Assembly: GCF_013409365.1 (NCBI RefSeq)
Contig: NZ_JACCBA010000001.1
Location: 9,558,363-9,622,362, forward strand
Length of the DNA: 64,000 nt
DNA from: Actinomadura luteofluorescens
Lineage (GTDB): Bacteria; Actinomycetota; Actinomycetes; Streptosporangiales; Streptosporangiaceae
Direction: 5' to 3'
Under the pieces are notes generated by a model that searched no databases, was not told the DNA's origin, and saw nothing but the letters and a program-made list of their open reading frames with translations. Below are positions 1 to 8,463 of this stretch, in pieces (the stretch's first letter is position 1; every line of letters starts with the position of its first letter). The position numbers and the translations under genes were made by a program.

Positions 1-1
1 C

Positions 2-307
2 AACGTCGTGCGGCACTCGGGGGCCGCCGCGGTCACGGTCGAGGTGCGGCTGTTCCCCGGCGAGGTGATCGTGCGGGTGGACGACGACGGAACCGCCGCG
101 CACGCCGATGGCGCGGCGGGCGGCAACGGGGTGCGGGGCATGCGCGAGCGGGCGGCGTCGGTCGGCGGGGAGTTGACCGCCGCACCGAATCCGGCGGGCG
201 GTTTCCGGGTGTGGGCGCGGCTGCCGCTGGACGCCGCCGCCGAACCGCCCGTCGCGGGCGGCACGAGAGACGACAGCGGGCTGGGCGATATGGAGGAGAG
301 CGCGTGA
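2..307 (+). CDS. Sensor histidine kinase, C-terminal fragment (NarL-type)
   Basis: Only the last ~101 residues lie in the window; the gene begins to the left. They match the ATP-binding domain of a NarL-family histidine kinase, which autophosphorylates and passes phosphate to a response regulator. The fragment opens with an N-box-like NVVRHS and has a G-box region (GGNGVRGMRERA) about 40 residues later, then the usual GG(F)RVWARLPL end. The stop overlaps the GTG start of the next gene (GTGA), so kinase and regulator are translationally coupled. The stimulus cannot be told because the sensor domain is outside the window. Confidence 0.9.
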   Translation, partial: NVVRHSGAAAVTVEVRLFPGEVIVRVDDDGTAAHADGAAGGNGVRGMRERAASVGGELTAAPNPAGGFRVWARLPLDAAAEPPVAGGTRDDSGLGDMEESA

Positions 308-969
308 TCCGGGTGATGCTGGCCGACGACCAGACACTGGTCCGGGCGGGGTTCCGGTCGATCCTGGAGGGCGAGGACGACATCGAGATCGTCGCCGAGG
401 CCGGGGACGGCGAGCAGGCCGTGGCGCGGGCCCGGGAGCTGCGGCCCGACGTGGTGCTGATGGACATCCGCATGCCCGTCCTGGACGGGCTGGAGGCCAC
501 CCGGCGGATCATCGCCGACCCCCGGCTGGCCGACGTCCGCGTGGTGATCTTGACGACGTTCGACCTGGACGACTACGTCTACGGCGCGATCAAGGCCGGG
601 GCCAGCGGGTTCCTGGTCAAGGACACCGAACCGACCGAGCTGATCCACGGGGTGCGGGTGGTGGCGCGCGGCGACGCGCTGCTGGCGCCCACGGTGACGC
701 GGCGGCTCATCGCCGAGTTCGCCTCCCGGATCACCGCGCCGCCGCCCGCCGCCGAGCTCAACTCGCTGACCGACCGGGAGAGCGAGGTGCTGCGGCTGGT
801 CGCGGCGGGCCTGTCCAACGAGGAGATCGCCGGCCGCCTGGTGCTGTCGCCCGCCACCGCCAAGACCCACGTCAGCCGTATCCTGGGCAAGGTCGGCGCC
901 CGCGACCGGGCGCAGCTGGTGGTCCTGGCCTACGAGACGGGGATGATCCGCCCCGGCTGGCTCGGCTGA
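304..969 (+). CDS. NarL/LuxR-family response regulator
   Basis: A 221-residue two-component response regulator. The receiver domain (about 1-120) shows the acidic pair D8/D9, phosphoacceptor D54 in VVLMDIRMP and the conserved K106 in FLVKD. The C-terminal LuxR-type helix-turn-helix (about 155-215) contains LTDRESEVLRLVAAGLSNEEIA. The GTG start at 304 is preferred over upstream in-frame starts because it sits in a GTGA overlap with the kinase gene and gives the usual N-terminus (MIRVMLADDQ). It is the cognate partner of the upstream kinase. Target genes are not identifiable here. Confidence 0.95.
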   Translation: MIRVMLADDQTLVRAGFRSILEGEDDIEIVAEAGDGEQAVARARELRPDVVLMDIRMPVLDGLEATRRIIADPRLADVRVVILTTFDLDDYVYGAIKAGASGFLVKDTEPTELIHGVRVVARGDALLAPTVTRRLIAEFASRITAPPPAAELNSLTDRESEVLRLVAAGLSNEEIAGRLVLSPATAKTHVSRILGKVGARDRAQLVVLAYETGMIRPGWLG

Positions 970-1042
970 CCACCCGCCCGGCCCGCCGCTCGCCTGGGCA
1001 CACCGCCGCAACCGGGCCGGTCGCGGCGGTGTTTGAACGGAT

Positions 1043-1753
1043 GTGACGGTTACGGACGAAGCCCTCAGCCACGCCCCCGGCGCCGCGGGCGGCGACAGGA
1101 GCGGCCCGGGGGGCGACACCGCCGGGGCGCGGGTCGCCGCCGCCCTCGCCCGCGACCTCGACGAGGGGTTCGCCGCCCTGTACGAGGCGTACCGGGGCGC
1201 GGTGTTCTCCACCGCGCTGCGCCTGTGCGGGCGGTGGGCCGAGGCCGAGGACCTGTCCGCCGAGGCGTTCCTGCGCGCCTACCGCGCCCTGACCGGCTAC
1301 GAGGAGGCGCGCATCGCCGGGCTGCGGCCGCGGGCCTGGCTGCTGACGATCCTGACCAACGTGTGGCGCAACAGCCTGCGCTCGGCCGCGCGGCGCCCGC
1401 CGCCGGGCCCCATCGAGGACGCCCCCGACCCGCCCGACCCGGGCGAGGGCGTCGAGGACGCCGCCGCCCGCCACGAGACCGGCCGCGAACTGGCCGGCCT
1501 GCTGGCCCGGCTCCCCCACCAGCAGCGCGCCGCGGTCGTGCTGCGCCACGTCACCGACCTGCCCGTCGCCGAGATCGCCGCCGTCCTGGACCTGCCCGAG
1601 GGCACCGTGAAGTCCCACATCTCCCGCGGCCTGGCCCGCCTGCGCGCCCTGCGCGCCGCCCCCGGCCCGCCCGAAGCCGACCACGTCCAGCCCGACCGCG
1701 TCCAGCCCGACCGTTCCGCGCTCGACCCCGAGCAGAAAGGGGGCACCCGATGA
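1043..1753 (+). CDS. ECF-type RNA polymerase sigma factor
   Basis: A 236-residue sigma-70 family factor of ECF type. Region 2 lies at about 40-115 (FAALYEAYRGAVFSTALRLC, AEDLSAEAFLRAYRAL, AWLLTILTNVWRNSLR). Region 4 is at about 145-205 (LPHQQRAAVVLRHVTDLPVAEIA, GTVKSHISRGLARLR). The tail carries a short repeat (HVQPDRVQPDR). The gene overlaps the downstream alkyltransferase gene by 4 nt (ATGA), so the two are almost certainly one operon. No classical anti-sigma gene adjoins it, which makes the coupled Ada-type protein the obvious candidate partner; that is inference. The GTG start was chosen because it opens the continuous frame. Confidence 0.9.
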   Translation: MTVTDEALSHAPGAAGGDRSGPGGDTAGARVAAALARDLDEGFAALYEAYRGAVFSTALRLCGRWAEAEDLSAEAFLRAYRALTGYEEARIAGLRPRAWLLTILTNVWRNSLRSAARRPPPGPIEDAPDPPDPGEGVEDAAARHETGRELAGLLARLPHQQRAAVVLRHVTDLPVAEIAAVLDLPEGTVKSHISRGLARLRALRAAPGPPEADHVQPDRVQPDRSALDPEQKGGTR

Positions 1754-2529
1754 ACCGCACCGACCCCGCCGGCGGCACTCCCGACCCGCTGGCCGGTGAA
1801 CTGGCGGGACTGGCCGCCGACGCGCCCCCGGCCCTGCTGGACCGCATCGCCGCCCGCCGCCTCCACGTCCCCGGCCCCCTGGAGGGCCTGCAGGTCGCCT
1901 TCACCGACCACGGCGTCGCCTACCTGCGCGCCGGCATGGACGACCGGGAGTTCGCGGCGGCGTTCCGCGCCCGGTTCGCGCGGCCGCTGCTGCCCGCCGA
2001 CCGCCCCCCGGCCGGGCTGCTGTCCGCCCTGCGCACCGGCCGGCTCGGCCCGCTGCGCCTGGACCTGCGCGGACTCAGCGACTTCGAGGCCGCCGTGCTG
2101 CGCGCCGCCGCGCAGATCCCCCGCGGGCAGACCCGCCCCTACGCGTGGGTGGCCCGGCACGCCGGACGCCCCAAGGCCGTCCGCGCCGCCGGGTCGGCGC
2201 TGGGCCGCAACCCCGTCCCGCTGCTCATCCCCTGCCACCGCGTGACCCGCTCGGACGGCACCCTGGGCGACTACGTGTTCGGCTCCGAGGCCAAGGAGCG
2301 GCTGCTGCGCGCCGAGGACGTCGACGTCGAGGAGGTCACCGATCTGGCCCGGCGCGGCGTGCGGCTGGTCGGCTCCGACACCACCGGGATCGTGTGCTAC
2401 CCGACCTGCGCGGACGCGCGCCGGATCACCCCCGGGCACCGGCGCGGGTTCGGGGACCTGGCCGCCGCGCGCGCCGCCGGGTACCGGCCGTGCCTGCACT
2501 GCCGCCCCGGCGACGCCCTCCCCGCCTGA
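1750..2529 (+). CDS. O6-alkylguanine-DNA alkyltransferase with C-terminal Ada zinc domain
   Basis: A 259-residue DNA-repair protein. The Ogt/MGMT domain (about 45-190) has the suicide-cysteine motif PCHRV (C162) and the upstream helix-turn-helix (RGQTRPYAWVARHAGRP). The C-terminal 50 residues look like the Ada metal-binding domain: C216-x3-C220, then C248-x2-C251, nearly the spacing of E. coli Ada C38, C42, C69, C72, where C38 accepts methyl groups from phosphotriesters. The order is reversed relative to E. coli Ada and the AraC DNA-binding module is missing. Translational coupling to an ECF sigma factor suggests an alkylation response in which the sigma factor supplies the transcriptional output (inference). 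Confidence 0.9.
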   Translation: MNRTDPAGGTPDPLAGELAGLAADAPPALLDRIAARRLHVPGPLEGLQVAFTDHGVAYLRAGMDDREFAAAFRARFARPLLPADRPPAGLLSALRTGRLGPLRLDLRGLSDFEAAVLRAAAQIPRGQTRPYAWVARHAGRPKAVRAAGSALGRNPVPLLIPCHRVTRSDGTLGDYVFGSEAKERLLRAEDVDVEEVTDLARRGVRLVGSDTTGIVCYPTCADARRITPGHRRGFGDLAAARAAGYRPCLHCRPGDALPA

Positions 2530-2671
2530 CCCGCGGCCCCGCCGGCCGAGCCCGGCGGCACGGCCCGGCGGTGGGCGGGGCGGTGGGCATACATCGGCGC
2601 GGGACGGGAATGGGGCCGTCCACCTGCGGGGACGAGCCCGCGGGCGAACCGCCGACGAGGGGGAGATCGCC

Positions 2672-3748
2672 ATGCGCGTCGTCGTCACCGGCGCCACGGG
2701 CAACATCGGGACCAGCACCGTCCGCGCGCTCGCCGAGGACCCGGCCGTCACCGAGATCACCGGACTGTCCCGCCGCGAACCCGGCCCCGGCGCCGCCCGC
2801 GAGGCCGACCCCGGCGGCACCGGCAAGCTTCGGTGGGCCGAGGCCGACGTCACCGACACCGACCTGGTCCCGCTGATGCGCGGCGCCGACGCCGTCGTCC
2901 ACCTGGCGTGGCTGTTCCAGCCCACCCACCGGCCCGCGGTGACCTGGGACTCCAACGCCGTCGGCAGCGCCCGAGTGTTCGACGCCGCCGCCCGCGCGGG
3001 CGTGCCCGCGCTGGTGTACTCCTCCTCCGTCGGGGCCTACTCTCCCGGCCCCAAGGACCGCGCGGTCGACGAGTCCTGGCCCACCCACGGGTGGCCCGAG
3101 GCCGCCTACAGCCGCGAGAAGGCCTACGTCGAGCGGCTCCTGGACGCCTTCGAGACCGCCAACCCCGACTGCCGCGTCGTGCGGCTGCGGCCCGGTTTCA
3201 TCTTCGAACGGCAGAGCGCCAGCGAGCAGCGCCGCCTGTTCGCCGGGCCGCTGCTGCCCGGACGCCTCGCCCGCCCCGGCCTCATCCCGGTCGTGCCGGA
3301 CCTGCCCGGCCTGCGGCTGCAGGTCCTGCACTCCGCCGACGCCGGGCAGGCGTTCCGGCTCGCCGCCACCGGCCAGGCCCGCGGCGCCTTCAACCTCGCC
3401 GCCGAACCCGCCCTGGACGCCGCCGAGCTCGCCGACCTGCTCGGCGCCCGGATCGTGCGGCTGCCCGCGCGGGGCGTGCGGGCCGCGCTCGCCGCCGCCT
3501 GGAGCCTGCACCTGGTGCCCGCCTCCCCCGCCCTGCTCGACCTGGCCCTGCAGGTCCCGCTCATGGACACCGCCCGGGCCCGCGACGAGCTCGGCTGGAC
3601 GCCCCGGCACACCGCCCGCGAAGCGATCACCGAGTTCCTGGAGGGGCTGCGCACCGGCGCCGGCCGCGACACCCCGCCGCTGTCCCCCGACACCGGCGGG
3701 CGGATGCGCGGCCGCGAGTTCGCCACCGGCGTCGGCCGCAAACCCTGA
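2672..3748 (+). CDS. NAD(P)-dependent epimerase/dehydratase (extended SDR)
   Basis: A 358-residue Rossmann protein. The N-terminal nucleotide-binding motif is VTGATGNIG (residues 5-13); the active-site region has the SSS stretch (VYSSSVGAY) and a YSREK motif in place of the usual YxxxK. An acidic ADVTDTD segment binds cofactor in relatives. ATG 2672 is preceded by GGGGGAGA. It is separated from the alkyltransferase by ~140 nt with no clear terminator. The substrate is unknown; sugar-nucleotide epimerases and hydroxysteroid-dehydrogenase-like proteins share this fold. Confidence 0.85.
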   Translation: MRVVVTGATGNIGTSTVRALAEDPAVTEITGLSRREPGPGAAREADPGGTGKLRWAEADVTDTDLVPLMRGADAVVHLAWLFQPTHRPAVTWDSNAVGSARVFDAAARAGVPALVYSSSVGAYSPGPKDRAVDESWPTHGWPEAAYSREKAYVERLLDAFETANPDCRVVRLRPGFIFERQSASEQRRLFAGPLLPGRLARPGLIPVVPDLPGLRLQVLHSADAGQAFRLAATGQARGAFNLAAEPALDAAELADLLGARIVRLPARGVRAALAAAWSLHLVPASPALLDLALQVPLMDTARARDELGWTPRHTAREAITEFLEGLRTGAGRDTPPLSPDTGGRMRGREFATGVGRKP

Positions 3749-3849
3749 CCCCCCGCCGCCACGACATCACCACATCACGATGACCGGCGGCACGGTCCGG
3801 CGCGTCCGCCGGGCACCGATCCGCCGACAACCGATCCGGAGGTCACCCG

Positions 3850-4101
3850 ATGCCGACGATCACAGCCGAGCACCTGCACACCCTGCTGGCCTCCACCGAC
3901 CGCGGCGCCGCGCTCGTCGTCGTCGAGGGCCGCGCCGCCGTCGTCCCGTCCGGCCCCGGCCGCGGCGAGGGCCCCGAGGACGCCATGGTGATCACCACGC
4001 GGGACGCCGTCATCGCCGAACTCGACACCGGCGCCAACGAGGAGCAGCTCGAGGCCCTGGCCCAGCGGCTGGACACCGCCCTGGACAGCCTCGGCGGCTG
4101 A
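3850..4101 (+). CDS. Small hypothetical protein (83 aa)
   Basis: I do not recognise this family. The start is well supported by GGAGGT ahead of ATG 3850. The predicted protein is acidic, with no membrane segment or signal peptide. The first half is beta-like (ALVVVEGRAAVVPSG) and the last 30 residues look helical (ANEEQLEALAQRLDTALDSL). It follows the SDR gene by 101 nt on the same strand and faces the CDGSH operon. Codon use matches its neighbours, so it is probably expressed. Confidence 0.65.
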   Translation: MPTITAEHLHTLLASTDRGAALVVVEGRAAVVPSGPGRGEGPEDAMVITTRDAVIAELDTGANEEQLEALAQRLDTALDSLGG

Positions 4102-4167
4102 CCCGCCGCACGCCACACCTCGCGGCCGGGCCGGCAGCGGATCAGCGGGCCGGGTCAGTGGGCCGGA

Positions 4168-4431
4168 TCAGTCGCGGCGGCGCCGGCGGTGGCTGGTGTC
4201 GCAGAACGGGTAGGCGCGGCTGCGGCGGCACGCGCACAGCGCGACCAGCCAGCGGTCCGACACCGCCGTCGACCCGTCCTCCATCACGACCTCCACCGGG
4301 CCCTCCACCAGCACCGGCCCGCCCGGCACCATCCGCACCCGCCGCCGCTCCCGGCCACCCGGCCCCTCCCCGGCCGCGCTCTGCGGCCGCGCCGCGGACG
4401 GGTTCTCAGGCGGCCTCCCGGTCACGCTCAT
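4168..4431 (-). CDS. CDGSH iron-sulfur domain protein
   Basis: An 87-residue protein ending in a CDGSH-type cluster site: C66-A-C68-RRSRAYPF-C77-DTS-H81. The three Cys plus one His set is the known ligand pattern for a labile, redox-active 2Fe-2S cluster (mitoNEET family); here the eponymous Gly is Thr, which is common in bacterial members. ATG 4431 is used because it overlaps the end of the methyltransferase gene by 26 nt, implying coupled translation; a longer N-terminus is open but lacks family character. It is the last gene of a four-gene minus-strand operon and could serve as electron carrier for the di-iron enzyme two genes upstream (inference). Confidence 0.9.
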   Translation of the reverse strand: MSVTGRPPENPSAARPQSAAGEGPGGRERRRVRMVPGGPVLVEGPVEVVMEDGSTAVSDRWLVALCACRRSRAYPFCDTSHRRRRRD

Positions 4432-5107
4432 CGCACGCCTCCTCCCCGATCCGGTCGGCGCGCACCACCACCAGGTCCTCATGCCGCTGCCCGGCCACCA
4501 GCAGGCCCCGCGCCCGCAACCCGTCCGCGCGGCCCCGCATCACCGGCCCGAACGGCTCGCGGTGCCGCGCCACCACCGACGCCCGCATCCCCGCGCGGCG
4601 CAGCCCCACCAGCGTGGACGCCACCCCGTTCAGCGCCGAATGCACCACCAGCAGCGTCCCCGACGGCGACAGGTGCCGGGGGGCCTGCGCGCAGATCCGG
4701 TCCAGCAGCACCCGGCCGTCCAGGCCCGCCTCCCACGCCCGCGCCCGGCCCCGCACCGACGCCGGGTCGACGTCCCCGGCCACGTACGGGGGGTTGGCGA
4801 CGATCACGTCGAACTCCAGCCCTGCGACCGGCGCGAACATGTCGCCGCGCAGCACCCGCACCGGCAGCCCCCGCATCCGTGCGTTCACCCGCGCCGCCAG
4901 CACCGCCTGCGCCGAGGCGTCCACGGCGACGACCTCGCAGCCGGCCCGCGCCGCGGCCAGCGCCACCGCGCCCGTCCCGGTGCCGAGCTCCAGGACCCGC
5001 GCCCCCGGCGGCGCCCCCGTCCGCGCCAGCGACGCCAGCAGCGCCCGCGTCAGCAGCGAGGTGTCGGCCTGCGGCCGGTACACGCCCGGCGGCCTGAAAA
5101 GCATCAT
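4406..5107 (-). CDS. Class I SAM methyltransferase, PrmC/HemK2-like
   Basis: A 233-residue Rossmann methyltransferase with SAM motif I VLELGTGTG (38-46) and the catalytic NPPY motif (105-108), typical of glutamine-N5 or nucleic-acid amino methylases such as PrmC/HemK and eukaryotic Mtq2. It lacks the long N-terminal helical domain of true PrmC, so it is more like the HemK2/Mtq2 subtype. ATG 5107 follows a GGGAGGGG ribosome site. It starts 17 nt after the upstream gene and overlaps the CDGSH gene. The substrate may be a Gln/Asn in a protein or a small molecule made by its operon partners. Confidence 0.88.
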   Translation of the reverse strand: MMLFRPPGVYRPQADTSLLTRALLASLARTGAPPGARVLELGTGTGAVALAAARAGCEVVAVDASAQAVLAARVNARMRGLPVRVLRGDMFAPVAGLEFDVIVANPPYVAGDVDPASVRGRARAWEAGLDGRVLLDRICAQAPRHLSPSGTLLVVHSALNGVASTLVGLRRAGMRASVVARHREPFGPVMRGRADGLRARGLLVAGQRHEDLVVVRADRIGEEACDERDREAA

Positions 5108-5124
5108 CGCCCGCCCCTCCCCCT

Positions 5125-6390
5125 TCACCGCGCCACCCCGGCGACCGTCTGCGCGCCGCCCGAAGCACCGGTCACCGCATCGGTCACCGCATCGCCCGTC
5201 TCCGGCGCGAGCGGGCGCCGCAGCGCCGGGCGGCCCGCCCGCCAGCACTCCAGCAGATGCCCGCCCAACCGGTCCTCCAGCAGGCCCGTCGCGCGCACGC
5301 CCAGCACCACGTCCCCGGCCAGGCCCGGCTCGGACTCCAGCAGCCCGCCGATCACCTCGTGGCGCAGCACCTGCTCGTGGACGGCGTCGGCCTCGATGTG
5401 CTCGGTGTGGAACAGCAGCGCGCGCGGCCCGGCGCCCAGCCGCTCCAGCGCCCGCGCCATCCGCCGCGCCGACGGCGCCGTCGTGATCTCCGCCGCCGCG
5501 AAGTGCCCCACCAGCGCGGCCCGCAGCGACCGGTGCAGCCCGAACAGCGACATCATGTTCACCGTCGCCAGCATCACCGCCGGCGCCGCGTCCACGTACG
5601 CGCCGTAGGACGGGTCCAGCCCCAGGTCGTCCAGCAGATCGGCGTACAGGCCCTGGTGCGTCATCTCCGGGCGGCCGCCGCCGAACTCGTCGAACTCGAC
5701 CGCCACCAGGGCCGCCTTGGCCCGCCCCCGCAGCCGCGGGATCACCCACGCGTGCGGGTCGGCCTCCTTCAGGTGGTACACCGACCGCAGCGCCGCGTAC
5801 TCGCGCATCTGCCCCCGGGTGCCCTCGTCGAGCAGATGGTGGGAGACGCCGCGGGCGTCCACGGGCTCGACCAGCAGTTCCTCCAGCGCGCCGTGCACGT
5901 CGCGGGCCGCGTCCGCGCCGCCCGCCCGCCCCACGTCGCGGCGCAGCGCCGCCAGGAACACCGCCTCCATCGCCCCGCGCAGCCGCAGCAGTCCCGTATC
6001 CCACTCCCAGTCCGGGTCCACGCCCGCGAATCCCTGGTAGTGCAGCTCGTAGCAGGTGTGCAGTGCCAGCTGCAGATCCTCGCCGTAGGGGTCGCAGGAC
6101 CGCACCTCGGCGACGCGGCCGGCGATCCCGGCCGGGCCCGGCGGGTCGTCGAGGGGGGCGTCGAGTGGGTCCGGGGGCCGGCCCGAGGCCAGGGCGTCCG
6201 TCACGGCCCGCGACAGCGGCCCGCGCGGCGCCGGCAGCACAGGCGCCCGGTCCGCGCGCGCCCGCACAGGCCCGAGCGTCGACCCGAACGCAGAACCCGT
6301 CCCGCGGTCTGACGCGGGGCCCGTCCCGCGGCCGTTCCCCGGGCCGGGCTCGGGACCGCGGGAGGGCGGCCGGTCCTGGTGAGCGGTCAT
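5125..6390 (-). CDS. Haem-oxygenase-fold iron redox enzyme (PF14518-like)
   Basis: A 421-residue protein of the iron-containing redox enzyme family, in the haem-oxygenase-like di-iron oxidase superfamily. Candidate metal ligands are visible: E232-F-D-E235-FGGG followed by H245, and a second cluster H328-x-E330-H331-x3-D335-x2-H338. The first ~60 residues are Pro/Gly-rich and probably disordered. The start is set by GGAGGAGAT directly ahead of ATG 6390. It lies between a carboxylate-amine ligase (13 nt upstream) and a methyltransferase (17 nt downstream), a context that suggests oxygen-dependent tailoring of a small amide or peptide (inference). True haem oxygenase or thiaminase function is less likely. 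Confidence 0.85.
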   Translation of the reverse strand: MTAHQDRPPSRGPEPGPGNGRGTGPASDRGTGSAFGSTLGPVRARADRAPVLPAPRGPLSRAVTDALASGRPPDPLDAPLDDPPGPAGIAGRVAEVRSCDPYGEDLQLALHTCYELHYQGFAGVDPDWEWDTGLLRLRGAMEAVFLAALRRDVGRAGGADAARDVHGALEELLVEPVDARGVSHHLLDEGTRGQMREYAALRSVYHLKEADPHAWVIPRLRGRAKAALVAVEFDEFGGGRPEMTHQGLYADLLDDLGLDPSYGAYVDAAPAVMLATVNMMSLFGLHRSLRAALVGHFAAAEITTAPSARRMARALERLGAGPRALLFHTEHIEADAVHEQVLRHEVIGGLLESEPGLAGDVVLGVRATGLLEDRLGGHLLECWRAGRPALRRPLAPETGDAVTDAVTGASGGAQTVAGVAR

Positions 6391-6403
6391 ATCTCCTCCG
6401 TCG

Positions 6404-7681
6404 TCAAGGGGCATCCGGCTCCGGTACCCGCTCACCCGCGTCCCATACGCCCGGTTCTTCCCCTGAAATCCCGTCCGGTGCGTCCGCCGTGCCCCCGTCG
6501 GCGCCGCCCACCGGCCCACCCGGCCCCGCACCGGTGTCCGGCCCGGGGGCCAGGTCGCCGGACTCGGTCTGCCGGGCCAGCATGTCCACCACCGCGCGCG
6601 GGCCGCCGCGCCGCGCCGCTCGGCGCTGCCGGTCCGCGCCCGTCCCCGCGCGGCGCACGCCCTCCACCAGCGTGAGCACCGCGCCCAGGTCACCGGCCTC
6701 CTCCAGGGCCGGGGCCGCGCGGGCGACCAGGCCGTCGACCAGCCGCCACGCCGGGACGGCCCGCCGCGCCACCGGGTCCACCATCGCGCCGTCCAGCCCG
6801 TGCCGGGCCGCGTTCCACAGCGCCGCCGCGCACACCTGCCCGTCGGCTTGCGGCGCCTCCCGGCCCGCCGCCAGATCCGCCAGCGCGGCGCCGACCAGGC
6901 CCCGCACCAGCGCGGCCTGCAGCACCGCCTCGTCCGCGGTCGCCGCCGCGTCCCCGGCCCGCACCTCCACCGTCGGCCACCGCGGCGACGGCCGCGCCAG
7001 CCAGAACGTCATCGCCCCGTCCACCAGCGCGCCCGACTCCACCAGTGCCGCGACCCGTGCGTCGTAGTCGGCCGCCGACGCCGACCACGGCGGCACGCCC
7101 GCGCCCGGGAACCGGGCCATCTCCATCATCCGGCGCGCCGCGTAGCGGGTGGGGCGCCCGCGGTCGAACGGCGAGTTGGCCGCCAGCGCCACCAGCACCG
7201 GCAGCCACGGCCGCAGATGGTTCACCACCGCCACCGCCGACTCGCGGTCGGTGACGCCGACGTGCACGTGGCAGCCGCAGGCCTGGTAGTCCTCGACCAC
7301 GTCGCCGTAGGCGGACACGATCGCGGCGAACCGCTCGCCCCGCGCGGCCGGCGGCGGGCTGCCGCCCAGCACCGGCGTCCCCGACGCCACCAGCAGCGCG
7401 CCGTCCTTCCGCGCCGCCTCCGCCAGCCGCGCCCGCCCGTACCGCAGCTGCGCGCGCAGGCCCGCCAGGTTGTGGCACACCCCCGTCACCGCCTCCACCT
7501 GCGACCCCAGCAACTCGGTGTGGAACGATCCACCCGAGGTCCGCCACCGGTGCGGCCCGGCCCTTTCCAGGACGTCCTCGGCATGCGCGACGCACTCCCC
7601 CGACACCGCGTCCACCAGCAGGAACTCCTCCTCCACCCCGAGACTGACGCCCGGCGCGTGCCCCTTCACGCCTCCGCCCAT
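6404..7681 (-). CDS. Glutamate-cysteine ligase family 2 / carboxylate-amine ligase
   Basis: A 425-residue member of the GCS2 (YbdK/EgtA-like) family, which activates a glutamate carboxylate with ATP and joins it to an amine. The N-terminus holds the hallmark GVEEEFLLVD (about 15-24), followed by SQVEAVTGVC and the CHVHVGV strand. The C-terminal 60 residues are Gly/Pro/Asp-rich and likely disordered. It is the first gene of the 7681-4168 operon; the promoter must lie in 7682-7862, shared with the divergent isochorismatase gene. Actinobacteria use relatives for ergothioneine and for glutamyl amides, but none of the other egt genes is nearby, so the substrate is open. Confidence 0.9.
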   Translation of the reverse strand: MGGGVKGHAPGVSLGVEEEFLLVDAVSGECVAHAEDVLERAGPHRWRTSGGSFHTELLGSQVEAVTGVCHNLAGLRAQLRYGRARLAEAARKDGALLVASGTPVLGGSPPPAARGERFAAIVSAYGDVVEDYQACGCHVHVGVTDRESAVAVVNHLRPWLPVLVALAANSPFDRGRPTRYAARRMMEMARFPGAGVPPWSASAADYDARVAALVESGALVDGAMTFWLARPSPRWPTVEVRAGDAAATADEAVLQAALVRGLVGAALADLAAGREAPQADGQVCAAALWNAARHGLDGAMVDPVARRAVPAWRLVDGLVARAAPALEEAGDLGAVLTLVEGVRRAGTGADRQRRAARRGGPRAVVDMLARQTESGDLAPGPDTGAGPGGPVGGADGGTADAPDGISGEEPGVWDAGERVPEPDAP

Positions 7682-7862
7682 GCCGAGTCCCCCTCACTCG
7701 TACAGACCCCCTCACCCCGGGGGATTCCCGTCCAGAACGTCCCCTCCCTCCCCTGCCCGAGATCCTTTACCCCGCCCCGGACGGCCGCCCTGACCGGATC
7801 GTTCCGCATCCCGCCGCGATGGTGCCTGCCCGGCGGCGCCTCGCCCGGCCAGGATCGACACC

Positions 7863-8456
7863 ATGAACCGCGCGCTCCTCGTCATCGACGTCCAGGAATC
7901 CTTCCGCCGCCGCCCCAACTGGGAGGCGGTCTCGGCACCCGACATCGACGCCCGCGCCGCGCGCCTGGCCGAGGCCGCCCGCGCCGCCGGCGACCTGGTC
8001 GTGTGGATCCTGCACGCCGAACCCGGCAGCGGGGGCGCCTTCGACCCCGAGCTCGGCCACGTCCGGCTCATGGACGGCCTGGCCCCCGCGGCCGGCGAAC
8101 CCGTCATGACCAAGACCTCACGCAACGCCTTCACCACCACCGGCCTGCAGCAGTTCCTCACCGGACGCGGCGTGACCGAGGTCGCCGTCTGCGGCATCCA
8201 GACCGAGCAGTGCTGCGAGACCACCGCCCGCCTGGCCGCCGACCTCGGCTACCGCGTCACCTTCGTCACCGACGCCACCGCCACCTTCCCCATCGAGCAC
8301 CGCGACGCCCCGCCCGGCCGTCCCCTGGCCGAGATCCTCGCCGACCCCGCCACCCTGCCCACCGACCAGATCATCGCCCGCACCGAGTACGCCCTGGCCG
8401 GGCGGTTCGCCGCCATCGCCTCGCTCGACGACCTCGCGCCCGTCCCGGTAGGCTGA
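7863..8456 (+). CDS. Isochorismatase-family cysteine hydrolase
   Basis: A 197-residue isochorismatase-like hydrolase. The expected catalytic triad is present: D9 (LLVIDVQ), K84 (VMTKTSRNAF) and C117 (CGIQTEQC). Members hydrolyse amides such as nicotinamide or ureido compounds, or vinyl ethers. It is followed after 7 nt by a GlxA-type regulator, a frequent pairing in actinobacteria in which the regulator controls the hydrolase. The exact substrate is not shown by the sequence. Confidence 0.92.
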   Translation: MNRALLVIDVQESFRRRPNWEAVSAPDIDARAARLAEAARAAGDLVVWILHAEPGSGGAFDPELGHVRLMDGLAPAAGEPVMTKTSRNAFTTTGLQQFLTGRGVTEVAVCGIQTEQCCETTARLAADLGYRVTFVTDATATFPIEHRDAPPGRPLAEILADPATLPTDQIIARTEYALAGRFAAIASLDDLAPVPVG

Positions 8457-8463
8457 CCGGATC

